A stretch of 58,422 nucleotides of DNA from Sphingobium bisphenolivorans (GCF_000412635.1 NZ_ASTG01000008.1:1-58422), one strand, 5' to 3'; shown: positions 26,798-35,861, numbered from the stretch's first letter. The notes: generated by a model from the sequence alone, not told the origin. A program made the numbers and translations.

Positions 26798-27145
26798 TCT
26801 CAACTATCCCCCAACCCGCAGCTACCTCGCCAGCGCCGGTATCGCTGGCCCGTAAGATGAAATGCTTTGTCATGTCATTAATGAATGCGCCTACGACAAT
26901 GTCGGTCGTTACACTTTTGGCAAACCAAAACATGGCCTTGGCGTCTTGTCCAAGTGTCGCCAAGCTGCGCCTCATCGCTCGGAGAGGCGGCCGGTGACGC
27001 TGTCGCTGGAATCAATCCCGCAAGGCGGCTGCAGGAGCAGAATGTTTGAGAGGTTGAGTGAGGAATTTTGGCTGTCGCTGAGAAGTGAAATGTTCCTCAG
27101 GCGCCGGAGGGCAGCCGCCTCCGCGCCAAGTCGAAGAGACCAGAT
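26798..27145. promoter_or_regulatory. Divergent promoter region
   Basis: About 350 bases lie between the AddB-like gene (minus) and the six-gene plus-strand run. Open frames here overlap on both strands and look accidental. It must contain both promoters, but I see no sharply defined operator. Confidence 0.4.
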
Positions 27146-27682
27146 ATGGTTTATGTGAATGAAGAAGATCGGCAGCGGATCTCGGACGGCGAAGAGGCCG
27201 TGCGCGCGCTTGCCAAGATGGCGGGCTGGACCACTCAACCCTGCGATGGGCTACTCCCGCAGATCCTGAGCGGATATCGTTACAGCGAGCGCGCAGGAAT
27301 CATCCTTGGTCACTGGCGTCGCGAAATTTCATTCGGCAAATTGCTCGAGGCAGTCCGGCAGACACGAACGGACATCCTTATCCTTGAGCCGGGCCGGGAC
27401 ACTTCACGGCGGAAGACATATTATCTCTCCCTGATCCTCGCCCGCGCAGGTGAAGTCCGCATCCGAAGGGGACTGCGGCTCTGGTCTGCCGACTTTGATT
27501 CGCCGCTGTGGGTAATCGCCGATTCTCAGGATCGCGATCTCGATCCCTGCTTTTTCAGCATCAGGGCAACTGGGGTAAAGGAGGAAGCTGGAGCGCCCTT
27601 TGGTGATCCGATCTCCGTCCAGACAGGCCTGCGGATCGCCGATCTTCGCTGGGTCGCGGAAATCGGAGGACACTTCGTATGA
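27146..27682 (+). CDS. First gene of a six-gene overlapping set, unknown
   Basis: A 178-aa protein with no recognised domain. Its C-terminal half has alternating beta-like segments (TDILILEPGRDTSRRKTYYLSL, GEVRIRRGLRLWSADF, SPLWVIADSQDRDLDP, FSIRATGVKEEAG). The stop overlaps the next ATG (ATGA at 27679-27682), so the two are co-translated. It begins AAGAGA-N4-ATG. No function is proposed. Confidence 0.55.
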   Translation: MVYVNEEDRQRISDGEEAVRALAKMAGWTTQPCDGLLPQILSGYRYSERAGIILGHWRREISFGKLLEAVRQTRTDILILEPGRDTSRRKTYYLSLILARAGEVRIRRGLRLWSADFDSPLWVIADSQDRDLDPCFFSIRATGVKEEAGAPFGDPISVQTGLRIADLRWVAEIGGHFV

Positions 27683-28038
27683 GCCAGGAAGAGAATTTGC
27701 GCTGGGAATCGTGCCTTCCGATTGGCTGGCAACCGCTGTTTCGCCAGCTGCTGTCCGATCTGGAGTCGGCGGGCATTGCGGTGAGAGTGACGCAGGCCAA
27801 GGAGAAGTTCGGCGAGCTGAGGGTCTATATTGATCGGCCTGACCAAGCGGCAGCGCCGCTCATTGCAGCTGCTGAGCAGCGTTCAACCCGAATGTGCCAA
27901 GACTGTGGCGCTGCCGGTGAGCTGATGGTTCGCAACCATCTCTTTGCCACCCTCTGTGCTGAGCACGGGGCCGGTTTCACAAAGCCGCTCGGGCGGCCAA
28001 TGATATCGCTGAACCTCCGGTATCCCAAAGACGATTGA
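27679..28038 (+). CDS. Small putative zinc-binding protein (CxxC)
   Basis: A 119-aa protein of a recurrent but uncharacterised family. It has an opening GW and then AKEKFGELRVYIDRPDQAAAP, where KEKFGELRFY is typical. An AEQRSTRMCQDCGAAGELM segment follows, with a CxxC and a later Cys in LCAEHG that could complete a zinc site. The family is common beside accessory genes in Proteobacteria, but its role is not known to me. It is translationally coupled to the gene before it. Confidence 0.65.
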   Translation: MSQEENLRWESCLPIGWQPLFRQLLSDLESAGIAVRVTQAKEKFGELRVYIDRPDQAAAPLIAAAEQRSTRMCQDCGAAGELMVRNHLFATLCAEHGAGFTKPLGRPMISLNLRYPKDD

Positions 28039-28180
28039 GGACGAACGCTGCCGACACCTGCGGCAGCGGTTTTAAACGATTGAGAAGAGCTCAGGTGACT
28101 GAGCAGATGAGATGAAAATTTTTGTGCGTGATGCGTGTCCAGGCTCAGCGGAGCGCGCCCCTTACAGGAAGATAATAGAT

Positions 28181-28687
28181 ATGTTTGACTCAACGAACGC
28201 GCAGCCCGGCACGGGTGCGCCGACCATTCCGTTCGTCCGTGACGCGGTCCAGCGCGCAATGATCAAGGTCGCATGGGAAATCGGTGGCCCCATCAACTTC
28301 GATCCGGCTCTTAGGGGAGGAGCGCTCCTGCTTCAGGAGGCGAACCTTCTGATTCTTGGCACATCTGCGTTCCGCCCTCTGGGGGAGCAACTGTTCGGCC
28401 AGATCGGTGACCTTTATGGCATGGACACCCTGCTCGTTCGCTTCGATGCCTGCGAGTGCAGTTTCGATTTGCGTTTCCACGGCGAGGGCGAGTGGCTATC
28501 GAATTATCGGCAAACCCTTCTGGGAGGACAGGTTTGGTTTGTTCCCGCGCATGAAGACCAATCCCCCACCGTCAGGGCGGACAGTCAGGGGCTCTTCCTC
28601 AATCCCCCGATGCTGCCCGATTCATTCTATCGACTTGGCGATCCGAAATCGGCCGAGCTCCAGCCGACCGGGAGGGATGTGGCATGA
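28181..28687 (+). CDS. Hypothetical 168-aa protein
   Basis: The start is set at the ATG at 28181, which AGGAAG precedes at usual spacing; an upstream in-frame ATG at 28112 would add 23 residues with no signal. The protein is soluble with mixed sheets (QRAMIKVAWEIGGPINFDPALRGGALLL, DTLLVRFDACECSFDLRFHG). It may be a small enzyme-like fold but has no motif I can name. Its stop overlaps the next ATG (ATGA). Confidence 0.5.
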   Translation: MFDSTNAQPGTGAPTIPFVRDAVQRAMIKVAWEIGGPINFDPALRGGALLLQEANLLILGTSAFRPLGEQLFGQIGDLYGMDTLLVRFDACECSFDLRFHGEGEWLSNYRQTLLGGQVWFVPAHEDQSPTVRADSQGLFLNPPMLPDSFYRLGDPKSAELQPTGRDVA

Positions 28688-29259
28688 CCCAGAAGAAATC
28701 GAAGTCTGGTCCAGAGGAATTGTCTTGCTTCCACCTGGACTGGCCTGCTCACCCAGAGTTTCGCTATATGCGTTGGTATTGGAAGGTGGACGGGCCGAGC
28801 ATCGGCATCGCTGCGTCGGTCCTCGGTAAGCTTAACCCTGCCGGCCATCAGGCGGCCCGGCATGACCTTCTGCTCCCTGGTAGCGCGCCTGGAGAATATG
28901 CGGATCTGCGCTATTTGCTCGAACGCTATGATGCCACCCAGCCGGTCATCGAACGCAACGGCTATGCGCAGTTCAACATCATTCTCGACGCCGACCGGCC
29001 TCTCCATGCCGGTTGGGAATTGGTGCGCGCCTGGACCCTGAGCTATTTTGTGCGCGAACTGCAGCTTGCCGCTGTCCTCGTCCTACATGCGCCATTCCTG
29101 GCAGGCTCGGCAAACGAGCCGCATGTCCACATCCTGGTGCCGGCTCGGCGACTGACCGCTAATGGCTTTGGCCTCCATGCCCGTGACACTTGCTCGGACG
29201 CAGGTGCCGCCGAGGCGCTTGCCAGCTGGCTGGCCTTTAACGGAGTAGAGGCGGCGTGA
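28684..29259 (+). CDS. MobA/MobL-like single-domain protein
   Basis: A 191-aa protein. Around residues 133-160 it reads VLVLHAPFLAGSANEPHVHILVPAR then a Gly-Phe-Gly turn. This resembles the two-histidine metal motif of MobA/MobL-type relaxases (NPHAHIxxxxR, then GFG). The typical relaxase is several times longer and has a helicase or primase tail; here only the HUH-like core is present. The upstream residues (YLLERYDATQPVIERN) contain Tyr residues that could serve as a nucleophile. It may be an orphan HUH endonuclease or a pared-down relaxase. It is coupled to both neighbours by overlapping stop/start codons. Confidence 0.55.
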   Translation: MTQKKSKSGPEELSCFHLDWPAHPEFRYMRWYWKVDGPSIGIAASVLGKLNPAGHQAARHDLLLPGSAPGEYADLRYLLERYDATQPVIERNGYAQFNIILDADRPLHAGWELVRAWTLSYFVRELQLAAVLVLHAPFLAGSANEPHVHILVPARRLTANGFGLHARDTCSDAGAAEALASWLAFNGVEAA

Positions 29260-29561
29260 GGAGGTCTTATCGCCCGCTCGCGGCGAAGGCGGTTAAATCG
29301 AAGCAATGGGTGATTCAAAAGCGATTGGAGCGGAGCCGATTGCGTAAGGGGCGAAAGCTCCCGGTTGGCTACCCGCGGCGGATCGTACATATCGACTTAT
29401 ACATGCTGCGGCAGCACCCCGCCGCCATTTGCGCAAGGGCGACGCATGATGTGGTCGTCGTCCTGCGCTGTGGCAAACCTGCTTTTGCGGTCGTCCATTT
29501 TGCCTATTACCGGGATTATCTCGACATGCGGAGCGTTATGGAGAAACGCATCTCGGTGTGA
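29256..29561 (+). CDS. Small basic hypothetical protein
   Basis: A 101-aa protein beginning at GTG, overlapping the previous stop (GTGA). The first 45 residues are very basic (AVKSKQWVIQKRLERSRLRKGRKL), as in a DNA- or RNA-binding tail. A compact sheet-like part follows (HDVVVVLRCGKPAFAVVHFAYYRDYLDM). It is unknown, but the position and basic N-terminus fit a nucleic-acid partner of the MobA/MobL-like protein. Confidence 0.45.
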   Translation: MRRSYRPLAAKAVKSKQWVIQKRLERSRLRKGRKLPVGYPRRIVHIDLYMLRQHPAAICARATHDVVVVLRCGKPAFAVVHFAYYRDYLDMRSVMEKRISV

Positions 29562-29720
29562 GGCCGGCCTTGATCAGCTCAGGCGTCGATCAGAGCTAAC
29601 GGCTTTGAAAGAAATGATGAATAACGCAGGGGCGTGCATGCGATCACCCCTTTGGCGCTACCTGCGACTGACACATGGCCGTCCCTTTGGAGCAGCGTCA
29701 ATATTTGGCGGGGACGCGCC

Positions 29721-30152
29721 ATGGATGAATTTGCTCGTGCCGAGGCAGCCGTCAGCGAGGCGCTCCTATTATTATCGGGAGTGTCCGGGCGAGGTGACGC
29801 GGTAAGCCTCCCGCACCTCGTGGGCCAGCGCTTTGCGGCGTTGAGCGAACTGGTGAGTGAAAATGGTGCCTTTGCCATGGAGGGGAAGGGCGTGGCCAAA
29901 TCACTTGCCGAATGGGGCGTCCATCAATCGCTCCGGACATTATTATGCCATGGAATGGCGACGGTCACTGTTGATCATCGCGGCCGGTGGCATCTGGTGT
30001 TGAAGATGCTCACCTTCCGCTCGGGTGAAGCCGTTCGCGAGTCCTTAGTCCTGGACGAAGAGGATGCTGCCGACCGATTGACTGCGCTGCATGCGTCACG
30101 CCAGCGGCTGGAAGGTAGGTTGCGTGGGATGACGGCGGGTATCGGTCGTTGA
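29721..30152 (+). CDS. Hypothetical 143-aa protein ending the six-gene set
   Basis: The start is the ATG at 29721 (GCGCGCCATGG); an earlier in-frame ATG at 29634 would put 29 unlikely residues before it. The protein is helical then strand-rich (MATVTVDHRGRWHLVLKMLTFRSGEAVRESLVLDEEDAADRL). No family is recognised. It closes the run of co-oriented genes before the 270-base gap and the recombinase. Confidence 0.5.
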   Translation: MDEFARAEAAVSEALLLLSGVSGRGDAVSLPHLVGQRFAALSELVSENGAFAMEGKGVAKSLAEWGVHQSLRTLLCHGMATVTVDHRGRWHLVLKMLTFRSGEAVRESLVLDEEDAADRLTALHASRQRLEGRLRGMTAGIGR

Positions 30153-30425
30153 TCTAGGCGAATGGCCGTTTCAGCATCTAACGGCGAACGGTATCGGCAC
30201 GGTAAGTCATGCCTACGCCCATCGGGGGTAGGTCCGTGAGCATGTAGTTCCCGCACTCGATCCACCCATTGGGCGGCGTCTCCTGTGCTGCTCGTGTATG
30301 GGGGCGGGGCCTCGTTGATCCGGGGTACGTTGAAATCGAGGCTCTGCCGTCATGCTTGCGCGCCTGCATCCTAGGCGTGCCCAGCTCAAGCTGGATCATG
30401 ACCCTCAAATCTGGAATTCTCTACA

Positions 30426-32387
30426 ATGCTAAAAACAACGCGCCGGAGTAACGGCGACACGGATAAATCTGCCTCGTCGAAGCGGGGGCGCAAGCCTTTG
30501 CCAATCGTCGAACGCCCGGTTCCAAAATTCACAGATTGGGTTGATCCTCCCTCATTTCGGGAAGCGCTCGTCCTGCATCTGGGGCGCTTTTCCGAGAGCT
30601 ATTATCAACTCCACCGATCTATCGTCCGGCCTGAGGAGAAGTTTGATCGCGCCACTCTGCAATCGTGGACCGAGGGACGTCGCGCCCCCCAAAGCGCGGC
30701 CAGCCTAGAGCTGCTCACACGTATCGAGCGGCGCTACGATTTGCCTTTGGGCTACTTCAAGTCGAAGCTCCCAAATCCTGCGCGCGCCGCCTCAGGTCTG
30801 CTGGTGAAGGGCATCTCCAAAGCCGAGCAGCGGCGGCTGGCTTGGCACCTGCCCGATGATTTCAACGCAAGGTCGCTTGAGGAGCAGGCGAACATTCTGG
30901 ATTGGGTTCAGAACGTCGTGATATCTGGTGCTACCGATTATCGCCGCTTTCAGGCCCAGGCCATGAAGCTGCGTTATGCGATCCGCTTTCCTTCTCTGAC
31001 GGGCAAGCGGCAGAGAGCTTCGCTGTCTAGCGACGAACCCTACAATCTCGATGATGAGGCTGACCATATTGGCGTTGTGAACGCGCCGCCTCAACTCGTG
31101 TCGGAACTGACTGAGCTCATCCGCTTTAAGACCGCCACCCTCACCGATATCGGCTTTCAGCGCATCGGCGTCTGGAACGAGGAGACTACGGCCCAGAAAA
31201 TTGAGCATTTTGGTCTCATGTTCGGTGCCTTGGCGGCCTCGCCGAAAGGGGCTGTATGTGGGCATGGCGTGCCGCTCAAGGACATGTCGTTCGCCATGCT
31301 TATCTTTCCGCGCGTTTGGGACTGGTATGTTCAATGGCGCGAGCGGCGGCGCGGCTTCTTCACACGCTGGGAATGCGACATGCTGCGCAATGCGATGGCG
31401 CTGGTTCGTTCCGAAACTGGCTGGCTGCGCCAGCACCCAGAAATCGCTTCACGCCTTGTCCCGGTCGCAGGCCTCATATCGGCTGAGGAAGTCGACGCTG
31501 TACGCGCCGATTGGCCGGGCGCTTGCGATTTTCTCCATGCGCATGCAGGCGCCCGTGTGAAGGAAGTAGAGCGGGTAGCACGAATCCATCGTGATCCGTT
31601 CGAGCCGATATTGCCGATCCTTGAGGCATCGAGCCCGGTCGCGGAGTATCTGAAGATTGCCGACGAGATATTGAAGGTTCGTCCGGACGCGCGGCGTTAC
31701 CCTCGTGCGGCGGCGGAAGTCACCCGCTCCTATCTCCTCATTCGTCTTGGCCTACATCTTGGATTGCGACAGAAGAACCTCCGTCAACTGATGGTCTGTC
31801 CACGCGGGCATCTGCCGCGCTCAGAACGGCAGCTCGAGGCTTTGAAGCGCGGCGAAATTCGCTGGAGTGAGCGCGACGAGGGCTGGGAAGTGTTCGTGCC
31901 TGCCGTTGCGTTCAAAAATGCCCATTCATCGTTCTTCGCTGGCAAGCCCTTCCGACTGGTCCTTCCCGATCTCGGCGGCCTATATGAGCATATCAGCGCC
32001 TACATTGAGCGGCATCGTCCTGCGCTGCTCAACGGAGCGGCGGACCCCGGCACCTTTTTTGTCAAAACAGTCAAGACGACCAGCCGGGATGCCTCATATA
32101 ACCAGAACACATTCTATGAGGCGTGGAGGCTCGTGATCCAGCGCTATGGCGTCTTCAATCCTTATACGGGACGAGGCGCGATCAAGGGCTTGCTGCCGCA
32201 CGGGCCGCACAATGTACGGGATGTTCTAGCGACCCACATCCTTAAGCATACGGGCTCCTACGAACAGGCAAGCTATGCCATCCAGGATACACCCGACATG
32301 GTCGCCAAGCATTATGGACGGTTCCTTCCGCAGGATAAAGCGGCGATGGCCGCGCAAATTCTAAACCGGGTCTGGGAGGCTGCGTGA
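30426..32387 (+). CDS. Long tyrosine recombinase/integrase
   Basis: A 653-aa protein, much longer than the ~350-400 aa of usual integrases. The last ~220 residues hold the catalytic plan: an arginine in LGLHLGLRQKNLRQLMV, the H-x-x-R box GPHNVRDVLATHIL, and the nucleophilic Tyr in MVAKHYGRFLP near the C-terminus. The ~430 residues before that are an unfamiliar N-terminal part (FREALVLHLGRFSESYYQLHRS, SGKRGRKPLP-type basic start). It is a likely recombinase of this accessory element or of a nested one. The spacing of the Arg and the H-x-x-R box should be checked with an alignment. Confidence 0.72.
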   Translation: MLKTTRRSNGDTDKSASSKRGRKPLPIVERPVPKFTDWVDPPSFREALVLHLGRFSESYYQLHRSIVRPEEKFDRATLQSWTEGRRAPQSAASLELLTRIERRYDLPLGYFKSKLPNPARAASGLLVKGISKAEQRRLAWHLPDDFNARSLEEQANILDWVQNVVISGATDYRRFQAQAMKLRYAIRFPSLTGKRQRASLSSDEPYNLDDEADHIGVVNAPPQLVSELTELIRFKTATLTDIGFQRIGVWNEETTAQKIEHFGLMFGALAASPKGAVCGHGVPLKDMSFAMLIFPRVWDWYVQWRERRRGFFTRWECDMLRNAMALVRSETGWLRQHPEIASRLVPVAGLISAEEVDAVRADWPGACDFLHAHAGARVKEVERVARIHRDPFEPILPILEASSPVAEYLKIADEILKVRPDARRYPRAAAEVTRSYLLIRLGLHLGLRQKNLRQLMVCPRGHLPRSERQLEALKRGEIRWSERDEGWEVFVPAVAFKNAHSSFFAGKPFRLVLPDLGGLYEHISAYIERHRPALLNGAADPGTFFVKTVKTTSRDASYNQNTFYEAWRLVIQRYGVFNPYTGRGAIKGLLPHGPHNVRDVLATHILKHTGSYEQASYAIQDTPDMVAKHYGRFLPQDKAAMAAQILNRVWEAA

Positions 32388-32391
32388 TGCG

Positions 32392-32419
32392 AAAAAGTGG
32401 GGCCGGCTTAGCCGGCCCC
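32392..32419 (-). terminator. Hairpin with T-run on the minus strand
   Basis: GGGGCCGGC (32399-32407) and GCCGGCCCC (32411-32419) form a perfect nine-base stem with a three-base loop. On the minus strand it is followed within a few bases by a run of T (32392-32396). No gene ends just before it on that strand; a transcript from the region 32420-33034 would use it. Confidence 0.6.
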
Positions 32420-32707
32420 AGTGGAAGAACTTGGGTAACCAAGCCTTCGGGTCGCGGAACGAAATTGCTCAGGATGCAACCGATTCGGATAGGAAGAACG
32501 CGACGTTCCTTCGGCAACTCTACAACAGCGGCGAAGCGCTTACCGGCCGACGCCGGTCGAATCGGCATCGGGAGCTTGCAATAGTAAGGGCGCAAAACCA
32601 GCTGGGGGCAGATCACTGCGGGGTAGCTTGTGATCCGCAGTCTGGTGTCAGTTCTGCAGGGGCGCCTCATTTACCGAGGTGCCCGCTATCCAAGGTCTGC
32701 GATCAGA
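32420..32707. other. Intergenic region, possible non-coding transcript
   Basis: About 290 bases with no convincing gene. Overlapping frames on both strands have no good start or composition. The T-tailed hairpin at its left edge suggests a minus-strand transcript could cross it, either the 3' end of the 108-aa gene's mRNA or a small RNA. Confidence 0.35.
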
Positions 32708-33034
32708 TTATGTCATTTTCGGATCAATGGACACCTCGTACTGGTCGTCAGGAAAGTGAATCATCACCGCTTTCCATTCAGGACCACCCGATAACAGAAG
32801 CGTTGTTCCATCATTTGTCGACTTACCCGCTGATGCCACCTCAACAATCGAATAAACTCTGTTTATGTCGGCTGCTCGCGGCGGTCCATCATACACGTCC
32901 TGGACGATCAATGGGGCAACCAATTCGTTCTTATCGCCTTTCGGATCGGCCAGTGGATCATTGCGAAGATTGATGTGGTGACCTTCTGAGACGCAACCGA
33001 CGGGCAGCCGGTGGAATACGTCGTCGTTGTTCAT
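32708..33034 (-). CDS. Hypothetical 108-aa protein
   Basis: A soluble, slightly acidic protein of no recognised family. It has strand-like stretches (DINRVYSIVEVASAGKSTND, GTTLLLSGGPEWKAVMIHFPDDQYEVSI). ATG at 33034. It lies between the recombinase and the RES toxin with a clear terminator about 290 bases downstream. Nothing more can be said from the sequence. Confidence 0.45.
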   Translation of the reverse strand: MNNDDVFHRLPVGCVSEGHHINLRNDPLADPKGDKNELVAPLIVQDVYDGPPRAADINRVYSIVEVASAGKSTNDGTTLLLSGGPEWKAVMIHFPDDQYEVSIDPKMT

Positions 33035-33256
33035 GACAAAATTTAGCTCCGTCTATCATGCTGTTACCAGAGAAAGGTGAGTTACGGCTGATGGGTTCCC
33101 AGAGTCTTAACGGAACACATCACCAAATGAAGCTGGGTGCATATTTCGCGACGGGCGGAACAGAAAAGTGCGTCTAACACTCGGTGGATGAGCGTAGCTC
33201 GGCTTGGCGCTATGGAATCGCGGCAGCTATCTTTTCGGCACAGCCGCAGATTATAT

Positions 33257-33955
33257 TCATTTTGGGGTGAAAGCCTTCTTCTCGTACACGTCCGTGATGC
33301 TCTTGCCGTCCCATCGGTAGGTGAGATGGGTTTTCTCGCGACAATTGGAGAGGCAGATCGGCCGGAGGACAGCGACGCAAGTGCCGCTGGCAGCACGAAC
33401 GCTGGGATAGATGATCCCCATGGAACGCTTTGCCCATAGGGCGCGCGCGAGTGCTTGGCTCGCGCCATAGTCGGTTGGGTGGAAAAGCTCGGGATGGTCG
33501 TCATGCCAGGGACGTAGGTCATGAAGATCCGCGCGGAGCCGGGCGACATAGCAGCGCATATCGATATCGATCGGCCCCTCCTTGGTGCGGCGCAGGAAGG
33601 CTTCTCGGTGGTGCTTCGTTTCTGCAATCGCGGTCGATAGTTCATAGCCGGCGTAATAGGCGCCGAAGCTGGCATCGGAAAAGCGCGCGCCGTCACGATT
33701 GAGATGCGTGAAGGCCGCCATGATGGGGGAGGAGCCGGGTCCGACGACGCGATCTTCAAGGGGGACCAGTGAGATGTCGCCGGTCTCCTGGCGTAGGCGC
33801 TCGTTTGTCATGGCCTCAAGGGCGTAGATGTCGTCCAGATCCTCTGGTTCGGTCACCTGTTCGAAGAGAAGGATAGTCGGATAAATCGAGGCGATCAGGC
33901 GATACACGCGTTGATCCGTGTCCGCGAGAGGCGGCATCACAGCACCGTTGGTCAT
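33257..33955 (-). CDS. RES-domain toxin (NAD+-degrading type)
   Basis: A 232-aa RES-family protein. RES toxins break down NAD+ and are held by an Xre/MbcA antitoxin. The conserved Arg near the start (VYRLIASIYP), the Tyr/Glu pair in YELSTAIAETKHH, and a late Ser-containing stretch (SVRAASGTCVAVLRP) are visible. It lies directly downstream of its antitoxin gene (TAG, two bases, ATG), a usual layout for this system. The C-terminus (YRWDGKSITDVYEKK) is family-like. Confidence 0.82.
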   Translation of the reverse strand: MTNGAVMPPLADTDQRVYRLIASIYPTILLFEQVTEPEDLDDIYALEAMTNERLRQETGDISLVPLEDRVVGPGSSPIMAAFTHLNRDGARFSDASFGAYYAGYELSTAIAETKHHREAFLRRTKEGPIDIDMRCYVARLRADLHDLRPWHDDHPELFHPTDYGASQALARALWAKRSMGIIYPSVRAASGTCVAVLRPICLSNCREKTHLTYRWDGKSITDVYEKKAFTPK

Positions 33956-33957
33956 GC

Positions 33958-34365
33958 CTAGCCCCGTTCTGCGTCGAGATACTGGCGGACAATGAAGAGG
34001 TCCGACACATTGCCGGACGTCAGCCGATCAAGCGCGCTTTTGCCGCCGAAGATGGGAGCGTCGTTGGGCGCGTGCATCCAGCGGTCAGCCCGCTCGGCGA
34101 TCGGCAGAAGAATATTGATAGCCTTGTAGATGCCCAGAACGTAGCTGATCCGCTCAAGCGTATCGCGGCCGAGCTTGATCTGTTGGCGCGCTTTCGCCTT
34201 CGACTTCCAACTGTGAAGAGTGGAGCGGCTTTCAACGCCGAGAATCTTCATCTGCTGTTGTTCGCTTAGCGACCAGCGCTCGGCGATGTTCGAGAATGTA
34301 CGGAGGCCAGAGCCGGAGAGATCCGGCTTCCTTGCAGGAGCGGTCTTAGCCAAGGCTTGCGCCAC
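33958..34365 (-). CDS. Xre/MbcA/ParS-family antitoxin
   Basis: A 135-aa antitoxin. The N-terminal part is a helix-turn-helix-like region (SLSEQQQMKILGVESRSTLHSWKSK, DTLERISYVLGIYKAINIL). The C-terminal MbcA-like toxin-binding domain reads WMHAPNDAPIFGGKSALDRLTSGNVSDLFIVRQYLDAERG. It begins at GTG with AGGAG well placed. Together with the RES toxin gene it makes a type II toxin-antitoxin pair, probably autoregulated from the ~190-base upstream region (34366-34557), in which I see no clear palindrome. Confidence 0.83.
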   Translation of the reverse strand: MAQALAKTAPARKPDLSGSGLRTFSNIAERWSLSEQQQMKILGVESRSTLHSWKSKAKARQQIKLGRDTLERISYVLGIYKAINILLPIAERADRWMHAPNDAPIFGGKSALDRLTSGNVSDLFIVRQYLDAERG

Positions 34366-34557
34366 TGTGATCTCCTTTCTTCCTCTGGACTATCCGATGT
34401 CCGAAATATAAGCGGATCTCTGAAAATGTCTATAAGATGTGCTTTGTGATCCTGTCAGGAGATTGCACGAGGCTTGGTGAGCCCTGAGCAATGGGGAAGT
34501 CGGAGCAAGCGCCATCCCAATGGCCAAGCGCCAGCGCGTTGTAGGCAGCTGTAAGCC

Positions 34558-35001
34558 TCACGCGACGTTCGATTCGATCTGATCCCATTCGATCCCGGCA
34601 GCCTTCAATCTCGCAAAAGGGTCCGCATTCTCATCGTCAAAAGACCAACCTTTGGGCATGCTCACCTTAAGTCCAAGATCGAAGTCGAGCCGCAGGCGTT
34701 CAGCCTTGGAGATCATCACTATTTTTAGATGCCGTTCCAACAATTTCGTGACGGCAGCTACATTCGCTCCAAGAGAAAACATCTTTTCGCACTGGTCGCG
34801 AATAAGCGCCAATGGAACAACATGTTCACGATGTTCTGCCGCAGCCCGTGAGCGACCGGCCATGATAATGTGATTGGGGATTAATGGTTCATCCAACAGG
34901 CGTGAATGCCGCCAGTTTTCTTCCCATGATTGATGCATAACCCAAGCGGCTCGAGCAAAAACGCGTTGGGCAATTTCCTTGTTGGTGAATTGGGGTCGCA
35001 T
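34558..35001 (-). CDS. Hypothetical protein with HNH-like motif
   Basis: A 147-aa protein with an EHREHVVPLALIRDQC stretch reminiscent of the beta-beta-alpha HNH box. Family-typical second and third metal ligands are not clear, so a nuclease role is only possible. The N-terminal region is helical (MRPQFTNKEIAQRVFARAAW). The gene lies on its own between the toxin-antitoxin pair and the M15-like gene. Confidence 0.45.
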   Translation of the reverse strand: MRPQFTNKEIAQRVFARAAWVMHQSWEENWRHSRLLDEPLIPNHIIMAGRSRAAAEHREHVVPLALIRDQCEKMFSLGANVAAVTKLLERHLKIVMISKAERLRLDFDLGLKVSMPKGWSFDDENADPFARLKAAGIEWDQIESNVA

Positions 35002-35138
35002 AGCATCCGGCGGACTTGAGGAGTGCGCGCTATTGCGAGGTTACGTCATATTGCGCAAGCTGCCTCATTCGATCCATCCAGGGTTTGCGACCGAAAATGT
35101 CGTGCTTGGCTGGCACTCAAATTACAAAGGGGGCCATC

Positions 35139-35696
35139 ATGAAAAAGCCAGTAAGCGTCGCGAGTCTGAGCGAGTTCGGGAGGGAGAGGCTGTCAAAGTC
35201 GTTTTTCATGCGCGACTTTCTGTTCTCGGACATCGCATCGATCCATGGGTTTGCGAACGTCCCGGACGATCCGGAGCTTGCGATAGCGGCAGGCAGCCGT
35301 TTGTGTCAGGATCTGCTGGAGCCGCTGCAGGATCATTTTGGCCGGATCGCTATTCGGTCAGCTTTCCGGTCGGCCGAGGTGAATGGGTTTGGCGCCGAAA
35401 TGCAGGCGGCTGGCAAAGCCGGCTACAGCTGCGCTTCGAATGAGAGCAATTACGCCAGTCATATCTGGGATCGAAGGCGGGACGGCATGATGGGCGCGAC
35501 TGCCTGTATCGTCGTTCCGTCTTTCTGGGATGCCTTTCAGGAGGAGGGGGATTGGCAAAAGCTCGCATGGTGGATCCATGATCATCTGCCCTATTCCAGT
35601 CTCTATTTTTTCCCCCATACTGGGCTTTCAACATATCCTGGTTCGAACAGCCCGCCAGAACCATCCACAGTTACACGAGTCCGAAAGGATGTTTGA
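35139..35696 (+). CDS. M15-like peptidase-family protein
   Basis: A 185-aa protein resembling a conserved alphaproteobacterial family annotated as M15 (D-Ala-D-Ala carboxypeptidase-like). It has FFMRDFLFSDIASIHGFANVPDDP, then ELAIAAGSRLCQDLLEPLQ, a zinc-ligand-like Arg/Ser/Ala stretch (IAIRSAFRSAEVN) and NYASHIWDRR. The start is set at the ATG at 35139 because GGGGGCCATC precedes it and residues upstream do not match the family. No signal peptide is seen, so it may act in the cytoplasm or be a non-catalytic relative. Confidence 0.6.
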   Translation: MKKPVSVASLSEFGRERLSKSFFMRDFLFSDIASIHGFANVPDDPELAIAAGSRLCQDLLEPLQDHFGRIAIRSAFRSAEVNGFGAEMQAAGKAGYSCASNESNYASHIWDRRRDGMMGATACIVVPSFWDAFQEEGDWQKLAWWIHDHLPYSSLYFFPHTGLSTYPGSNSPPEPSTVTRVRKDV

Positions 35697-35861
35697 CGAA
35701 GCCGGGCATGGACAATCATGGCGGCAAACATGAGCATGAGTGGGCCGGAATAGAAAAGGCCATGTGCGCTGGGACCACCAGTTGATCACGATCCCAGATC
35801 AGGCCCTCGGTTCTAATGGGCATCCCGACGCTTAGAAGCTACGTCGATCGCTTTCAGCCGA

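Noticed and set aside
30178..30408. 76-codon minus-strand frame before the recombinase
   Set aside because: No family, no good start context, and it fills what is more likely the promoter region.
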